A stretch of DNA of 64,000 nucleotides from positions 992,001-1,056,000 of the forward strand of contig NZ_LOAJ01000001.1 of assembly GCF_001542905.1 (NCBI RefSeq), in the 5' to 3' direction. Below are positions 29,055 to 38,603 of this stretch, in pieces (the stretch's first letter is position 1; every line of letters begins with the position of its first letter). Source of the DNA: Halorubrum aethiopicum. Lineage in GTDB: Archaea; Halobacteriota; Halobacteria; Halobacteriales; Haloferacaceae. The notes below the pieces were generated by a model. The model had not been told where the DNA came from. It saw only the letters and a list, made by a program, of their open reading frames with translations, and did no database searches. A program made the position numbers and the translations under genes.

Positions 29055-29510
29055 ATGCCAGACGACGACTCCACCGACTCCGAGGCGGGCGACGGACGGG
29101 CCGACGACGGCGAACAGGCCGACGGCGGCGAGGGAGCCGACGACGAGGAGAAGTCCTTCCGCGAGCGCGTCGAGGAGATCCGCGAGCGACGCGAGCAGGA
29201 GCGCGAGGAGGGCGACCGGCCCGACCCCGAGGAGATGATGGGCGGCGGTGGCGGCGGTCCGCCGGGCATGGGCGGCGGTGGCGGCGGCAACCCCTTCGCG
29301 CAGATGATGTCCGGCATGATGGGCGGCGGCGGCCCCGGCGGTCAGGGCGGCCCGCCGGGCATGGGTGGCGGTCCCGGCGGTCGCGGCGAGGGCGGCGGCG
29401 AGGAGGTCGGCAACGAGGAGCTCGTCCGCGAGGTGCGACAGCTCCGCGACGAGGTCCGCGACGCGACCCGCCAGCTCCAGCGCATCGCGCAGGCGCTCGA
29501 GGACGACTGA
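29055..29510 (+). CDS. Gly/Met/Pro-rich low-complexity protein with coiled-coil ends
   Basis: 151 residues in three parts: an acidic N-terminus with a charged helix (EEIRERREQEREEG), a central run (~60-118) of Gly, Pro and Met with repeats like PPGMGGG, and a C-terminal heptad-like helix (ELVREVRQLRDEVRDATRQL). No catalytic motif. The layout suggests a disordered or self-associating linker between two coiled coils. CCCTTTTCGG lies 23-32 bases upstream. Function unknown; downstream lies copy B of the dispersed element. Confidence 0.7.
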   Translation: MPDDDSTDSEAGDGRADDGEQADGGEGADDEEKSFRERVEEIRERREQEREEGDRPDPEEMMGGGGGGPPGMGGGGGGNPFAQMMSGMMGGGGPGGQGGPPGMGGGPGGRGEGGGEEVGNEELVREVRQLRDEVRDATRQLQRIAQALEDD

Positions 29511-29587
29511 CCGGCGTCGATCACCTTCTCAGCGTTACCCCGAAGCTCACCAGTGGCGAGACCGATCCTCGGTTCGGTCAACATAGG

Positions 29588-29810
29588 AAGGAGTGAGCGA
29601 TCGCCGGAGCGGTGGCGCGCCGGTGAGTGCTCGGAGGGCACGAACCCGACCGCGAGGGACGCGGCGAGCGGTGAAACCGCGAGCCGCGAGGCTGGGGAGG
29701 CGTGAGGTGCGGGGCGGTTGCGGTCGGGTGGGACTCAAAGGGACAGTCGCGAGCGCGTCTTCGCCCTCGCGATTGGGGCTTTGGCGGTGGTCACCGCGCC
29801 AGCAACGGTC
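29588..29810 (-). repeat. Dispersed structured element, copy B (shortest)
   Basis: Minus-strand copy, the most compact at about 220 bp. Right end GCGGTGGCGCGCC at 29609-29621; core GCGAGGCTGGGGAGGCGTGAG (complement of the fixed segment) near 29687-29706; left palindrome GCGGTG-gt-CACCGC near 29784-29797. On the plus strand arm P1 pairs AGTCGCGAG (29745-29753) with CTCGCGATT (29766-29774), plus CAAAG/CTTTG at 29736-29740 and 29779-29783. Arm P2 closes with GCGGC (29661-29665) and GCCGC (29683-29687), a compensatory change from copies A and C. Lies between converging genes. Confidence 0.85.
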
Positions 29811-29933
29811 GCGTTTCTGTCAGAATATGACCACCTGTAACACCCACTCAACAAGCAGTCTTCGACGAACCGTCCGATCCAGCGTCTCGAAGCGAAGCGA
29901 GCCGACGAAGCAGAAAAGGAACGCAACGCTACC

Positions 29934-32900
29934 TCAACACTCGGACCAGCCGCAGGACTCGCACGTCTTACAGCCCTCCGAGAAGTAGAGGTTCATCCCG
30001 CCACACTCGGGACACTCGGGGGATTCGCCCGCGGCGATGAGGTCCTGGGTGACGTCGCCGTCGGCGTTTCCGCCGGAACCACCGGTCGGTTCGGCGTCTG
30101 CCGCCGGTCCGACGTCTGCCGGCTCCTCGGTCGAACTCGCGCCGGCGACCGCGCCGCCGTCGGTCTGACTCGGCGGGTCGGCCGCGGCGTCGCGACCCGC
30201 CGCGTCGCCCTCGACGTCGTCGAGGCTCTGCTGTTGGGGGATCCCCTTGTCGATCTCGTCGTCGAGGTAGCGCCGGAGCGCGGTGCCGATCGCGTCCGGG
30301 ATCGACTGGATCTGCTCGCCCTTGTCCCAGGCGACCTTCGGGCTCCGCGTGCCCTGGAGCTCGTCGACGATCTCCTCGGGGTCGACGCCGGAACGGAGCG
30401 CGGTCGAGATGACCTTCGCGAGCGCCTCGGTGAAGGAGTTGGTGTAGCCGCCGGAGTGGCCGATGTTCGCGAACAGCTCGAACGGGCGGCCGTCCTCCTC
30501 CTCGTTGATGGTGACGTACAGCTTGCCGTAGCCCGTCTCGACGCGCTGGGTCACGCCCGACAGCGAGTCGGGACGGGGCCGGGTCTCCGTGTACTCGACC
30601 GCCGGCTGGTCCGCGGACTCGAGCAGGTCCGATATCTCCGCGTCGACGGCCGCCCTGACGTCCTCGTTGTCGAGGAACGCCTCCACGCCGCCGAAGACCT
30701 CGCGGATCTGCTCGACGATCGTCTCCGCGGCCTCCGACTCGTCGGCGAACTCCGTGTTCTTCGCGCGGGTGGTGAGCACCTGCTTCGAGCGGGTGCCGTC
30801 GCGGTAGACGGTGACGCCCTTCCCGCCGTGGTCGTAGATGTAGCGGTACACCTCCTCCATGTCGGCGGCGGTGGCGTCGTTCGGGAAGTTACACGTCTTC
30901 GAGATGGCCGAGTCGACGCCCTCCTGACACGCGCACTGGACCGCGGCGTGTTCGATACCCGAGAGGTCGCCGGTGACGACGAACAGCTCGCCGATCGCCG
31001 CCGGAACCGTCTCCAGCCCCTCGACGCCGTCGAACTCGTTTTCGGCCATCTGCGCCTGTGCCTCCTCCTTCACCGCGTCGACGTCGACGTCGTTGGCCTC
31101 CAGCGTCCGCAGGAAGTAGTCGTCGAACTCGACGAGCATCTCGTCGCCCTGGACGTCGTCGGAGACGTTCTTGTAGAACGCGACGTTGTAGATGGGCTCA
31201 CAGCCGCCGGTCGTGTTGCCGATCATCGACGTGGTTCCCGTCGGCGCGATGGTCGTCGTGTTGTGGTTGCGGATCGGGAACCCGTCGGCCCACTCGTCGG
31301 CGTCGAGGCCGGTATGGTGTTCGAACCACTCGCGGTACGCGGTCGGGTCCGCGAACTTCGAGTCGGCCCAGTCGTCGAAGACGCCGCGCTCCTCGGCGAG
31401 CTCGTGGGAGATCAGCTTCGACTCGTGGTTGATGTGGGTCATCAGCTGGCGGGCGATCTCGTTGCCCGCCTCCGAGCCGTACCGGACGCCGAGCTGGATG
31501 TACAGCTGGGCGAGCCCCATCACGCCGAGGCCGATCTTCCGCATCTCCCGCACCTTCTCCTCGATCTCGTCGACCGGGAAGTCCGACATCGTGACGACGT
31601 TCTCCAGGAAGCGCGTGCCGTACGCGATCCGGTCGTCGAACTCCTCGAAGTCGATCGCCTCCGCGAGGAAGGCGTCGACGGCGGCCTCGTGGGAGTCGTA
31701 CTCGTCGGCGTGCTCCTCGCTCCAGACGCGCCAGTCCGGCGCGTCGAAGGACGCGAGCGTCGAGAGGTTGATGTGACCGAGGTTACACGCCTCGTACTCC
31801 TCCAACGGCTGCTCCCCGCAGGGGTTCGTCGCGAGGATCCTGTGGTCCGGGTTCTCCTCCACGTCGAAGGAGTGTTGCTTGTTCACCCGTTCGAGGTAGA
31901 TGACGCCCGGCTCGCCGTTCTCGTACGCGCCCTCGACGATGTGGTCCCACAGCTCCGCGGCCGGGATCGAGAGGGTCTCGCCGACCTCGACGTGCTCGCC
32001 GAGCCCGAACATGTCGTAGAGCTCCTTCGTCTCCGGGGTGGCGACGTGGGGCTCCTCGGTCCGTGGGTTGGTGAACGTGAACTCCTCGCCCGCGTACAGC
32101 GCCTCCATGAAGTCGTCGGTGATGCCGACGCTGATGTTGAAGTTCGAGAGGTGGCCCTCCACCGCGTTCCGGAGGTGCTCCGGGACGCGCCCCTCGTCGT
32201 CGATGAGCTCGCGGGCCTCCTCTAAGGCGTCCGCGAAGGAGTTGTGCGTGAAGTCGTCGGGGTCGTTCAGCCGCAGCGAGTGGGCCAGCGAGACGTCCTT
32301 GTTCTTCGCGTGGATGAACTGGATCACGTCGGGGTGGGAGACGCGCATCACGCCCATCTGCGCGCCGCGTCGCGCGCCGCCCTGCGCGATCGTCTCGCAC
32401 ATCTGGTCGAAGGTGCGCATGAACGTGATCGGCCCGGAAGCGATCCCGCCGGTGGAGCCGACCGCGTCGCCGTAGGGGCGCAGCTTCCAGAAGGCGTACC
32501 CCATCCCGCCACCGGACTGGAACACCTCCGCGGCCTCCTTCGCGGTCTGGTGGATGTCGGTGATGTCGTCGTCCGGCGAGTCGACGAAGCAGGCGGAGAG
32601 CTGCTGGAGTTCGTCGCCCGCGTTCATCAGCGTCGGCGAGTTCGGCATGAAGGAGAGCGACTCCATCCCGTCGCGGAACGTCGCCGCGGTCTCCTCGACG
32701 TGCTCGCGGACCCCGTCGGGGAGCTCCGGGACGACCGTGTCGTAGGCGAACTTGTTGACGTTGTGGGCGGTGAGTGCCGTCTCCGCCTCGTCGTCGGCGG
32801 TGACGCCCGCTCCGAAGACCTCCTCCGCGAGCTCGTCCCGGCGCGGGTGGTCGGGTTTGAGCTGGTCCGGCGTGACGGTGACCTCGACGTCCCGCTTTTC

Positions 32901-33119
32901 CGCCTCGAAGACCGCCTCCGCGAGCGCGACGTTTCGCGCGACGCGGTCGAACAGCTCCTCCTGTTTCTCGACGGGCTCCCCGTTCGCGTCCTTCCGGAGG
33001 TAGCGTGCGGGGAGGATGTTGTGGTAGGCGTTGGCCGTGAGACGCTCCTCCAACGTCTCGCCGGTGGTGCGTTTGATCGGCAGTTCGAGCTCGTCCGCGG
33101 AGACGCCGTCGCTGCTCAT
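29934..33119 (-). CDS. nrdJ: Adenosylcobalamin-dependent (class II) ribonucleotide reductase
   Basis: Makes deoxyribonucleotides without oxygen, using coenzyme B12; 1061 residues. Catalytic cysteines fit class II: Cys177 (SACFVD) and Cys445 (ACNLG) form the redox pair, and Cys434 in NPCGE would carry the thiyl radical. Other signatures are FQSGGGMGYAFWKLRP and APTGTTSMIGNTTGG. The C-terminus has an acidic/Gly-rich linker and a four-Cys zinc ribbon (CPEC...CKTCESCGW) ending in Cys, likely the reductant-exchange tail. No intein is present. The 3' end faces copy B. Confidence 0.94.
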   Translation of the reverse strand: MSSDGVSADELELPIKRTTGETLEERLTANAYHNILPARYLRKDANGEPVEKQEELFDRVARNVALAEAVFEAEKRDVEVTVTPDQLKPDHPRRDELAEEVFGAGVTADDEAETALTAHNVNKFAYDTVVPELPDGVREHVEETAATFRDGMESLSFMPNSPTLMNAGDELQQLSACFVDSPDDDITDIHQTAKEAAEVFQSGGGMGYAFWKLRPYGDAVGSTGGIASGPITFMRTFDQMCETIAQGGARRGAQMGVMRVSHPDVIQFIHAKNKDVSLAHSLRLNDPDDFTHNSFADALEEARELIDDEGRVPEHLRNAVEGHLSNFNISVGITDDFMEALYAGEEFTFTNPRTEEPHVATPETKELYDMFGLGEHVEVGETLSIPAAELWDHIVEGAYENGEPGVIYLERVNKQHSFDVEENPDHRILATNPCGEQPLEEYEACNLGHINLSTLASFDAPDWRVWSEEHADEYDSHEAAVDAFLAEAIDFEEFDDRIAYGTRFLENVVTMSDFPVDEIEEKVREMRKIGLGVMGLAQLYIQLGVRYGSEAGNEIARQLMTHINHESKLISHELAEERGVFDDWADSKFADPTAYREWFEHHTGLDADEWADGFPIRNHNTTTIAPTGTTSMIGNTTGGCEPIYNVAFYKNVSDDVQGDEMLVEFDDYFLRTLEANDVDVDAVKEEAQAQMAENEFDGVEGLETVPAAIGELFVVTGDLSGIEHAAVQCACQEGVDSAISKTCNFPNDATAADMEEVYRYIYDHGGKGVTVYRDGTRSKQVLTTRAKNTEFADESEAAETIVEQIREVFGGVEAFLDNEDVRAAVDAEISDLLESADQPAVEYTETRPRPDSLSGVTQRVETGYGKLYVTINEEEDGRPFELFANIGHSGGYTNSFTEALAKVISTALRSGVDPEEIVDELQGTRSPKVAWDKGEQIQSIPDAIGTALRRYLDDEIDKGIPQQQSLDDVEGDAAGRDAAADPPSQTDGGAVAGASSTEEPADVGPAADAEPTGGSGGNADGDVTQDLIAAGESPECPECGGMNLYFSEGCKTCESCGWSEC

Positions 33120-33554
33120 TCGACGGTCACCCCGCTCGGGTGGCGTGTGGTCTGGCTCATGTATGTGTATCCCTACTGGCGAAGCGGGCCCTTTTGTGTT
33201 CCGCTCCCGGCCCGAATTGGTGGCGATCTATTCGATCCGTTATGTGATCGTCTGCCCGCCGATCGACTACGGTTCGAGTACGGTACCGATCCACGCCGTC
33301 CGGACACATAAGAATAGGTAGACCGCGGTGAAACTGATTCGTGAGTGGTGAGATCGGGGGACGAAAGCGGTATCTACACCGGAACAGAAGGGGTGTCAGT
33401 TCGGCATCCGGAGCCGGCGATCGGGTGTGACGGATCGGGTACGTCAACGGTGTTCGATCCACGATCACGGATTGATCGGACGGAAGTATCAGGATTCGTA
33501 CTCGTACGGTGGCTTCCCACCAAGCTTATGCCCCGCCTCGTCGTGGAAGTGGTC
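33120..33554. other. 435-base gap upstream of nrdJ, no gene recognised
   Basis: Divergent region between nrdJ and a small membrane-protein gene. Near nrdJ there is TATGTGTATCCC and CCCTTTTGTGTTCC (33189-33202). The middle (33230-33330) is comparatively AT-rich with TTATGTGATCG and ACACATAAGAATAGG. An untranslated RNA or a control region is possible; no riboswitch core that I know (for example a B12 box) could be identified. Confidence 0.5.
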
Positions 33555-33761
33555 ATGACCGCACTCACGACCATCGCGGCCGCGCTCGGGCAGGCGGGCG
33601 TCCTCGGCGACCCGATCGGCCAGCTCCTCGTCGCGCTCGTCGTGGCCGCGATCGTGATCGTCGTCGGCAAGTTCGTGTTGAAGCTCGCGTGGCGGCTCAT
33701 CACGATCGGGATCCTCGTCGTCGCCGTGTTCTACGGTCTGTCGGTCGCGGGACTGGTCTGA
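33555..33761 (+). CDS. 68-residue two-helix membrane protein
   Basis: Begins MTALTTIAAALGQAGVLGDP and has two hydrophobic segments (about 18-40 and 43-64) joined by a short basic turn. The ATG at 33555 is preferred to one nine codons upstream because GCTTATGC (33524-33531) sits 24-31 bases before it as TATA box. Function unknown; its stop is 44 bases from the cdc48 stop. Confidence 0.7.
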   Translation: MTALTTIAAALGQAGVLGDPIGQLLVALVVAAIVIVVGKFVLKLAWRLITIGILVVAVFYGLSVAGLV

Positions 33762-33805
33762 GGAACCGAGCGAAAAACGGAACGGCTGAGTCCGGGTCCC
33801 GGCGC

Positions 33806-36079
33806 TTACTGGAACGCGCCGAACTCGGCTTCCGCCGGGTCGTCGACCTCGGACCGTCGGAACTGTTTTTCGATCTCCTCGTAGCGCTCGCGGGTCTCCG
33901 GGGTGACGCTCGGGTTCACCTCCTCGAGGGCGTCCTCGAAGTGGGCCATCGTCACGCGGACGTTGCCGACGGACTCGCCGACCTCCTCGCGCGAGACGCT
34001 GGCGATGAACTCCCTGGAGGCGTTCATCGACGCCTCGCGGGCCACCGCCTCGAGGTCCGCGCCGACGTACCCCTCGGTCTTGCGGGCGATCGCGTCGAGG
34101 TCGACGTCGTCCGCGAGCGGCTTCTCGCGGGTGTGGACCTCGAGGATCTTCCGCCGGGCCTCCTCGTCGGGCACCGGCACGTGGACGTGCCGGTCGAGGC
34201 GACCGGGCCGGAGCAGCGCCGAGTCGATCAGGTCCGGGCGGTTCGTCGTCGCGATCACGACGACGTCCTCCAGCGACTCGAGCCCGTCGAGCTCCGTCAG
34301 GAGCTGGGAGACGACGCGCTCGCCGACGCCGGAGTCGGTCGCTCCCGACCCGCGCTCGGTCGCGATCGAGTCGATCTCGTCGAAGAACACGATCGTGGGC
34401 GCGTTCTCCCGGGCCTTCGAGAACACCTCGCGGACGCCCTTCTCGGACTCGCCCACGAACTTGTTCAGGAGTTCGGGCCCCTTGATCGAGATGAAGTTCG
34501 ACTCGCTCTCGTTGGCGACCGCCTTCGCGAGCAGGGTCTTCCCCGTGCCGGGCGGACCGTACATCAGCACGCCCTTCGCGGCGGCCATGTCGAGCTGGTC
34601 GAACACCTCGGGGTACTCGAGCGGCCACTGGATCGTCTCGCGGAGCCGCTCTTTGGTGTCGCCGAGCCCGCCGACGTCGTTCCAGGTGACGTCCGGCACC
34701 TCGACGAACACCTCCCGGAGCGCGGAGGGCTCGATGCCCTTCATCGCCTCCTTGAAGTCGCCCTCGGTGACCTGGATCGAGTTCAACACGTCCGCGTCGA
34801 TCTCGTCGCTCTCTAAGTCGAGTTCGGGGCGGATCCGCCGGAGCGCGTGCATCGCCGACTCCTTGGCCAGCGACTCGAGGTCGGCCCCGACGAAGCCGTG
34901 GGTGTTCTCGGCGTACTCGTCGAGGTCGATCCCCTCGGCCAGCGGCATGTTCCGCGTGTGGACCTGGAGGATCTCCTTGCGGCCGTCGCGGTCGGGGACG
35001 CCGACCTCGATCTCGCGGTCGAAGCGGCCGCCGCGCCGGAGCGCGGGGTCGATGGCGTCGACGCGGTTGGTCGCGCCGATGACGACGACCTCGCCGCGCT
35101 CCTCGAGCCCGTCCATGAGCGAGAGCAGCTGGGCCACGACGCGGCGCTCCACGTCGCCGCCGGCCTCCTCGCGTTTGGGCGCGATCGAGTCCAGCTCGTC
35201 CATGAACACGATCGCGGGGGCCTCCTCGGTGGCCTCCTCGAAGACGTCACGGAGCTGCTCTTCGCTCTCGCCGTAGTACTTCGACATGATCTCCGGGCCG
35301 GAGATCGTGTGGAAGCTGGCGTCGATCTCGTTGGCGACCGCCTTCGCGATCAGGGTCTTCCCCGTCCCCGGCGGGCCGTGGAGCAGGACGCCCTTCGGCG
35401 GGTCGATGCCGAGCCGCTTGAACAGCTCCGGGTGCCGCATCGGCAGCTCGATCATCTCGCGGACCTGCTCCAGCTCGTCGTCGAGCCCGCCGATGTCCTC
35501 GTAGGTGACGTCGGGGGAGCCGTCGGCGGCCGCGCCCTCCGGCGCGCCCGCGCCGCCGACGATCTCCTCCGCGGGCTTCTCGGAGATCTCGATCTCCGTC
35601 GAGTCGGTGACCACGACGGTCCCCGACGGCGACGTGCCCGCGACCTTCAGCGGGACCGCCTGCGACTGCCCGCCCATGAAGCCGAAGCCGAGCGGGAGCT
35701 GGACGTTCTGCCCCTCCGTGACGGGCTGGCCGCCGAGCTCGCGGCGGATCAGCGCGTCGATGTTGCCGCGGATCCCGAGCCGCTGGGGGAGGGCGATGGT
35801 GATCCGCTCCGCGGGCTCGACGTCGACCTGCTCGACCGTCACGCGGTCGTCGATGCCGACGCTGGCCTCCTGGCGGAGCTTCCCGTCGATGCGGACCACG
35901 CCGGTCCCGTCGTCCTCGGGGTAGCCCGGCCAGACGCGCGCGATCGCGGCCCCGTCGGAGCCCTCGACGCGGATGAAGTCCCCGCCGGAGAGCCCGAGCT
36001 CCTCGGCCGCGACGCGGTCTATCGCCGCGAGCCGGCGGCCGGCGTCCTTCTGTTTCAGGGGTTTGACGGTGAGTTTCAT
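33806..36079 (-). CDS. cdc48: CDC48/VCP-like AAA+ ATPase
   Basis: Hexameric unfoldase, 757 residues. An N-terminal double-psi barrel/substrate domain (1-185) precedes two AAA domains. D1 has Walker A GPPGTGKT at 235-242 and Walker B DELD at 294-297; D2 has Walker A at 508-515 and DEID at 567-570. Both arginine-finger regions look intact. In archaea CDC48 can feed substrates to the proteasome. It overlaps the upstream small gene by 4 bases, so the two are co-translated. Confidence 0.96.
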   Translation of the reverse strand: MKLTVKPLKQKDAGRRLAAIDRVAAEELGLSGGDFIRVEGSDGAAIARVWPGYPEDDGTGVVRIDGKLRQEASVGIDDRVTVEQVDVEPAERITIALPQRLGIRGNIDALIRRELGGQPVTEGQNVQLPLGFGFMGGQSQAVPLKVAGTSPSGTVVVTDSTEIEISEKPAEEIVGGAGAPEGAAADGSPDVTYEDIGGLDDELEQVREMIELPMRHPELFKRLGIDPPKGVLLHGPPGTGKTLIAKAVANEIDASFHTISGPEIMSKYYGESEEQLRDVFEEATEEAPAIVFMDELDSIAPKREEAGGDVERRVVAQLLSLMDGLEERGEVVVIGATNRVDAIDPALRRGGRFDREIEVGVPDRDGRKEILQVHTRNMPLAEGIDLDEYAENTHGFVGADLESLAKESAMHALRRIRPELDLESDEIDADVLNSIQVTEGDFKEAMKGIEPSALREVFVEVPDVTWNDVGGLGDTKERLRETIQWPLEYPEVFDQLDMAAAKGVLMYGPPGTGKTLLAKAVANESESNFISIKGPELLNKFVGESEKGVREVFSKARENAPTIVFFDEIDSIATERGSGATDSGVGERVVSQLLTELDGLESLEDVVVIATTNRPDLIDSALLRPGRLDRHVHVPVPDEEARRKILEVHTREKPLADDVDLDAIARKTEGYVGADLEAVAREASMNASREFIASVSREEVGESVGNVRVTMAHFEDALEEVNPSVTPETRERYEEIEKQFRRSEVDDPAEAEFGAFQ

Positions 36080-36327
36080 CGGTCACCCTCGATCGTCAAC
36101 ACGCCGTTCGTCACCGAGGCGCTCCGGGCCTCGCCGGGCAGTTCGAACTCCGATTCGGCCGGCTCGCCGTCGCGCTCGATCACGACGATCGCCGTGTCGC
36201 CGACGGTGTCGACGCTGATCGACTCGTCGTCGACGCCGACGTCGGCGGCGACGACCCACCCGTCATCGTACTCGTACCGGCGAAGGAGCGAACCGTCGCC
36301 GACCGATCGGGTCTGTCTGGTAGTCAT
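36076..36327 (-). CDS. Small HSP20/CS-like beta-sandwich protein upstream of cdc48
   Basis: 83 residues. The sequence reads like a short alpha-crystallin/CS fold: [28 protein letters not shown] and a final strand [10 protein letters not shown] matching the NGVL(E/T) signature of Hsp20 proteins. It overlaps cdc48 by 4 bases, suggesting a partner or adaptor of the ATPase (inference). ATG 36327 is preferred to GTG 36336 on the basis of the TATA box. I believe it belongs to a conserved haloarchaeal DUF family. Confidence 0.75.
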   Translation of the reverse strand: MTTRQTRSVGDGSLLRRYEYDDGWVVAADVGVDDESISVDTVGDTAIVVIERDGEPAESEFELPGEARSASVTNGVLTIEGDR

Positions 36328-36350
36328 CCTAACCACAAGTTAGGTGCGAG

Positions 36351-36362
36351 AGTATATAAACT
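36351..36362 (-). promoter_or_regulatory. TATA box of the cdc48 operon
   Basis: AGTTTATATACT on the minus strand, 24-35 bases before the ATG of the small beta-sandwich gene. One of the strongest TATA elements in the window, consistent with high expression. Confidence 0.65.
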
Positions 36363-36468
36363 AATCGGATAAAATCGCAAGACGTGAGAATAGAAACGCG
36401 TGAACGGTGGTATTGCGGTTCGGGTCCGTTTCGTCACGTCCGGAGGGATCGCGGAAGGCGGGCCCCTC

Positions 36469-36530
36469 GTCGGATCTCCCCCGCTTCCCGTCGGATCCTC
36501 CCGCTTCCCGTCGGATCCCCTCGTTTCATC
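36469..36530 (+). repeat. Short tandem repeat, period 20-21 bp
   Basis: Three units starting GTCGGATC at 36469, 36490 and 36510, separated by CCCGCTTCCC-like sequence. Sits directly upstream of the alpha/beta hydrolase gene. Confidence 0.7.
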
Positions 36531-36554
36531 CCGCCCGCGTACGGGGATCGGCCA

Positions 36555-37355
36555 ATGGAGCCCACGGACCGAGCGGAACCCGCGGACCGAGTCATCCACC
36601 ACGACCGCGCGACCGCGTTCCGCCGCTTCGACCGGGGCGGCGACGGGCCGACCGTCTGTTTCGTCCACGGAAGCGGCGGGAACGCCGGCGTCTGGACGGC
36701 GCAGGCACGGCTCGCCGACCGGTTCCCGGTCGTCGCGCTCGACCTCTCCGGCCACGGCGAGAGCGACGACGTGGGGACGCCCGCCGGGGAGGCGACCCTC
36801 GAGGCGTACGCCGACGACGTCGTCGCCGTCGCGGAGGCGACCGACGCCGACGCGCTCTGTGGCAACTCGCTCGGCGGGGCCGTCGCGCTGTGGACCGCGC
36901 TCGAACGCGACCTCGAACTCGACGGACTCGTCCTCGCGGGCACGGGCGCGAGACTCGCGGTGAGCGAGGGGCTGTTGGAGATGCTCGCGGACGATTTCGA
37001 CCGCGCGGTGTCGTGGCTCCACGGCCCCGACCGGCTGTTTCACGACGCGTCCGCCGACCTCCTCGAGCGCTCGCGGACGGCGATGCGGGAGTGCGGCCGG
37101 GCGGTGACCGAACGCGACTTCCGGACCTGTCACGGGTTCGACGCCCGCGACCGGCTGGGCGAGGTCACCGTCCCGACGCTGGCGGTCGTCGGCGAACGCG
37201 ACGCGCTCACGCCCCCGCAATATCACGAGTTCCTCGCGGACCGGATCCCGGACTGCGAGTACGTCGCGATCGACGACGCCGCCCACCTCGCGATGCTCGA
37301 GCGGCCGGCCGCGTTCAACGCGGCGCTCGCGGGGTTCCTGGAACGCCTCGACTGA
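36555..37355 (+). CDS. Alpha/beta-fold hydrolase
   Basis: 266 residues. Oxyanion-hole motif CFVHGSGGNAGVW near residue 37, nucleophile Ser in CGNSLGG near 105, acid Asp in VVGERDALTPP and His in IDDAAHLAMLE near the C-terminus complete the triad. Esterase, peptidase or C-C hydrolase activities are all possible. The ATG at 36555 gives a normal family length; the preceding ~150 bases contain short tandem repeats. Confidence 0.85.
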   Translation: MEPTDRAEPADRVIHHDRATAFRRFDRGGDGPTVCFVHGSGGNAGVWTAQARLADRFPVVALDLSGHGESDDVGTPAGEATLEAYADDVVAVAEATDADALCGNSLGGAVALWTALERDLELDGLVLAGTGARLAVSEGLLEMLADDFDRAVSWLHGPDRLFHDASADLLERSRTAMRECGRAVTERDFRTCHGFDARDRLGEVTVPTLAVVGERDALTPPQYHEFLADRIPDCEYVAIDDAAHLAMLERPAAFNAALAGFLERLD

Positions 37356-37410
37356 TCCGCGACGGACGGGCTCCGGACATCCTTTTGTCCCCGAGGAGGA
37401 GTCCGAGGGT

Positions 37411-38112
37411 ATGGGAACCGACGACGAACGGGGATCCGGAGGGACGGTATCGGAGCCGTCGGCGGCGACGACGCCGACGACGCCGGACGGGGAGAACCCC
37501 GACATCGACGACCTCCTGCGGAAACTGGACTCGCTCGAGGAGACGGTCGACGACGAGGACGAACGCGAGAAGGTCAGACAGACGATCTCGCTGGTCGAGC
37601 GCATGCCGGGAAGCGACGCGTTCACGACGCGGATCAGCAAGTACACGACCCGGGACATCGCCCAGTCGTTCGTCGGCGGGATCGTCTTCGCGCTCCCCCT
37701 TCTCGTCGAGGGCGGGGTCTTCGAGATCGCCGCGTGGTTCGCGGCGGCGCGGGTCGCCGGCCTTCCTATTTATCTCGCCGGCCACGTCTGTTTCGTCGTC
37801 GGCGTGACCACCGGGCTGTTGTACTACGCCGACTTCCGGGACGTCCAGGTGTACCGGCCGATCCTCGGGATCGTCCCCCGCCGGCTCGTCGGCGTCCTGA
37901 CCGTCGCGTTCCTCGTCTCCGCGGGGCTGATGGCGCTGTGGGGCCGGCTCCTCGCGGAGGACCCGACGACGCTGGAGGCGTTCGCCAGGGTGACCGTCGT
38001 CTGGGGCGGGGCGGCGTTCGGCGGCGCGCTCGGCGACATCCTCCCCGGGGAGTCGACGGGGCGGGACGTGAGCGAGCACTTCGAGGAGCTCGGCGACGTC
38101 TTCGACGACTGA
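37411..38112 (+). CDS. Membrane protein, probable DUF2391 family
   Basis: 233 residues: an acidic ~80-residue cytoplasmic N-terminus with a short helix (DIDDLLRKLDSLEETVDDE), then about five transmembrane helices from residue ~90, including QSFVGGIVFALPLLVEGGVFEIA and GHVCFVVGVTTGLLYYADF. The pattern resembles the DUF2391 (TIGR02587-like) group; assignment is from memory of the family and not certain. CCTTTTGTCC is 21-30 bases upstream. Function unknown. Confidence 0.65.
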   Translation: MGTDDERGSGGTVSEPSAATTPTTPDGENPDIDDLLRKLDSLEETVDDEDEREKVRQTISLVERMPGSDAFTTRISKYTTRDIAQSFVGGIVFALPLLVEGGVFEIAAWFAAARVAGLPIYLAGHVCFVVGVTTGLLYYADFRDVQVYRPILGIVPRRLVGVLTVAFLVSAGLMALWGRLLAEDPTTLEAFARVTVVWGGAAFGGALGDILPGESTGRDVSEHFEELGDVFDD

Positions 38113-38186
38113 CTCCGTCGGGCGTCCGCCCCGGCCCGTCGAACGGGTACCACAGGTTTTTCGCCGCGGCGACCGTACGACGTTCC

Positions 38187-38600
38187 ATGTCAGCGTTACG
38201 CGACGCGCTCCGGGACCTCCCGGACGCGGTGTTTGCGGACCTGCTCGAGTCCGACGACGGGTACGTCCTGCTCGTCGACCTCCCCGGCGCGACCGCGGGG
38301 ACCACGGAGGTCCTCTTCGAGGACGGCCGGATCGTCATCGAGGCCCGCCGCGAGAAGTCGACGCCGGAGGGGTTCCGCTACGTCCGGGAGGACCGGCCCC
38401 TGTTCCTCGACGCCGAACTCCCGCTGCCGCCGGACGCCGACGGGGACGACGCCGACGCCGAGATGGACCGCGGCGTCCTCGAGGTGACGCTCCCGAAGCG
38501 CGCCGACGCCGACGCCCACCGGATCCCCGTCGAGGGGAGCGACGACGACGGCGGAAGCGACGATGGCGGGGTCGACGACGGGGACGAGGCCGGCGCCTGA
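38187..38600 (+). CDS. Hsp20-like protein with acidic tail
   Basis: 137 residues. An alpha-crystallin-like region (GYVLLVDLPGATAGTTEVLFEDGRIVIEARR, then MDRGVLEVTLPKR) is followed by a ~25-residue Asp/Gly tail. The first ~25 residues replace the usual long N-terminal oligomerisation arm. Probably a cytosolic chaperone or a chaperone-derived protein. A GGTTTTT element lies about 27-33 bases before the ATG. Three bases separate it from the UbiB-type gene. Confidence 0.75.
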   Translation: MSALRDALRDLPDAVFADLLESDDGYVLLVDLPGATAGTTEVLFEDGRIVIEARREKSTPEGFRYVREDRPLFLDAELPLPPDADGDDADAEMDRGVLEVTLPKRADADAHRIPVEGSDDDGGSDDGGVDDGDEAGA

Positions 38601-38603
38601 CGG

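Noticed and set aside
33120-33554. Cobalamin riboswitch for the B12-dependent nrdJ
   Set aside because: I could not find a B12-box-like core or the expected stem arrangement upstream of nrdJ; leaderless transcription in haloarchaea also makes it less likely.
33806-36079. Intein or intron in cdc48, nrdJ or rfcC
   Set aside because: Checked because haloarchaeal copies often carry inteins; the proteins read straight through all catalytic motifs at normal length.
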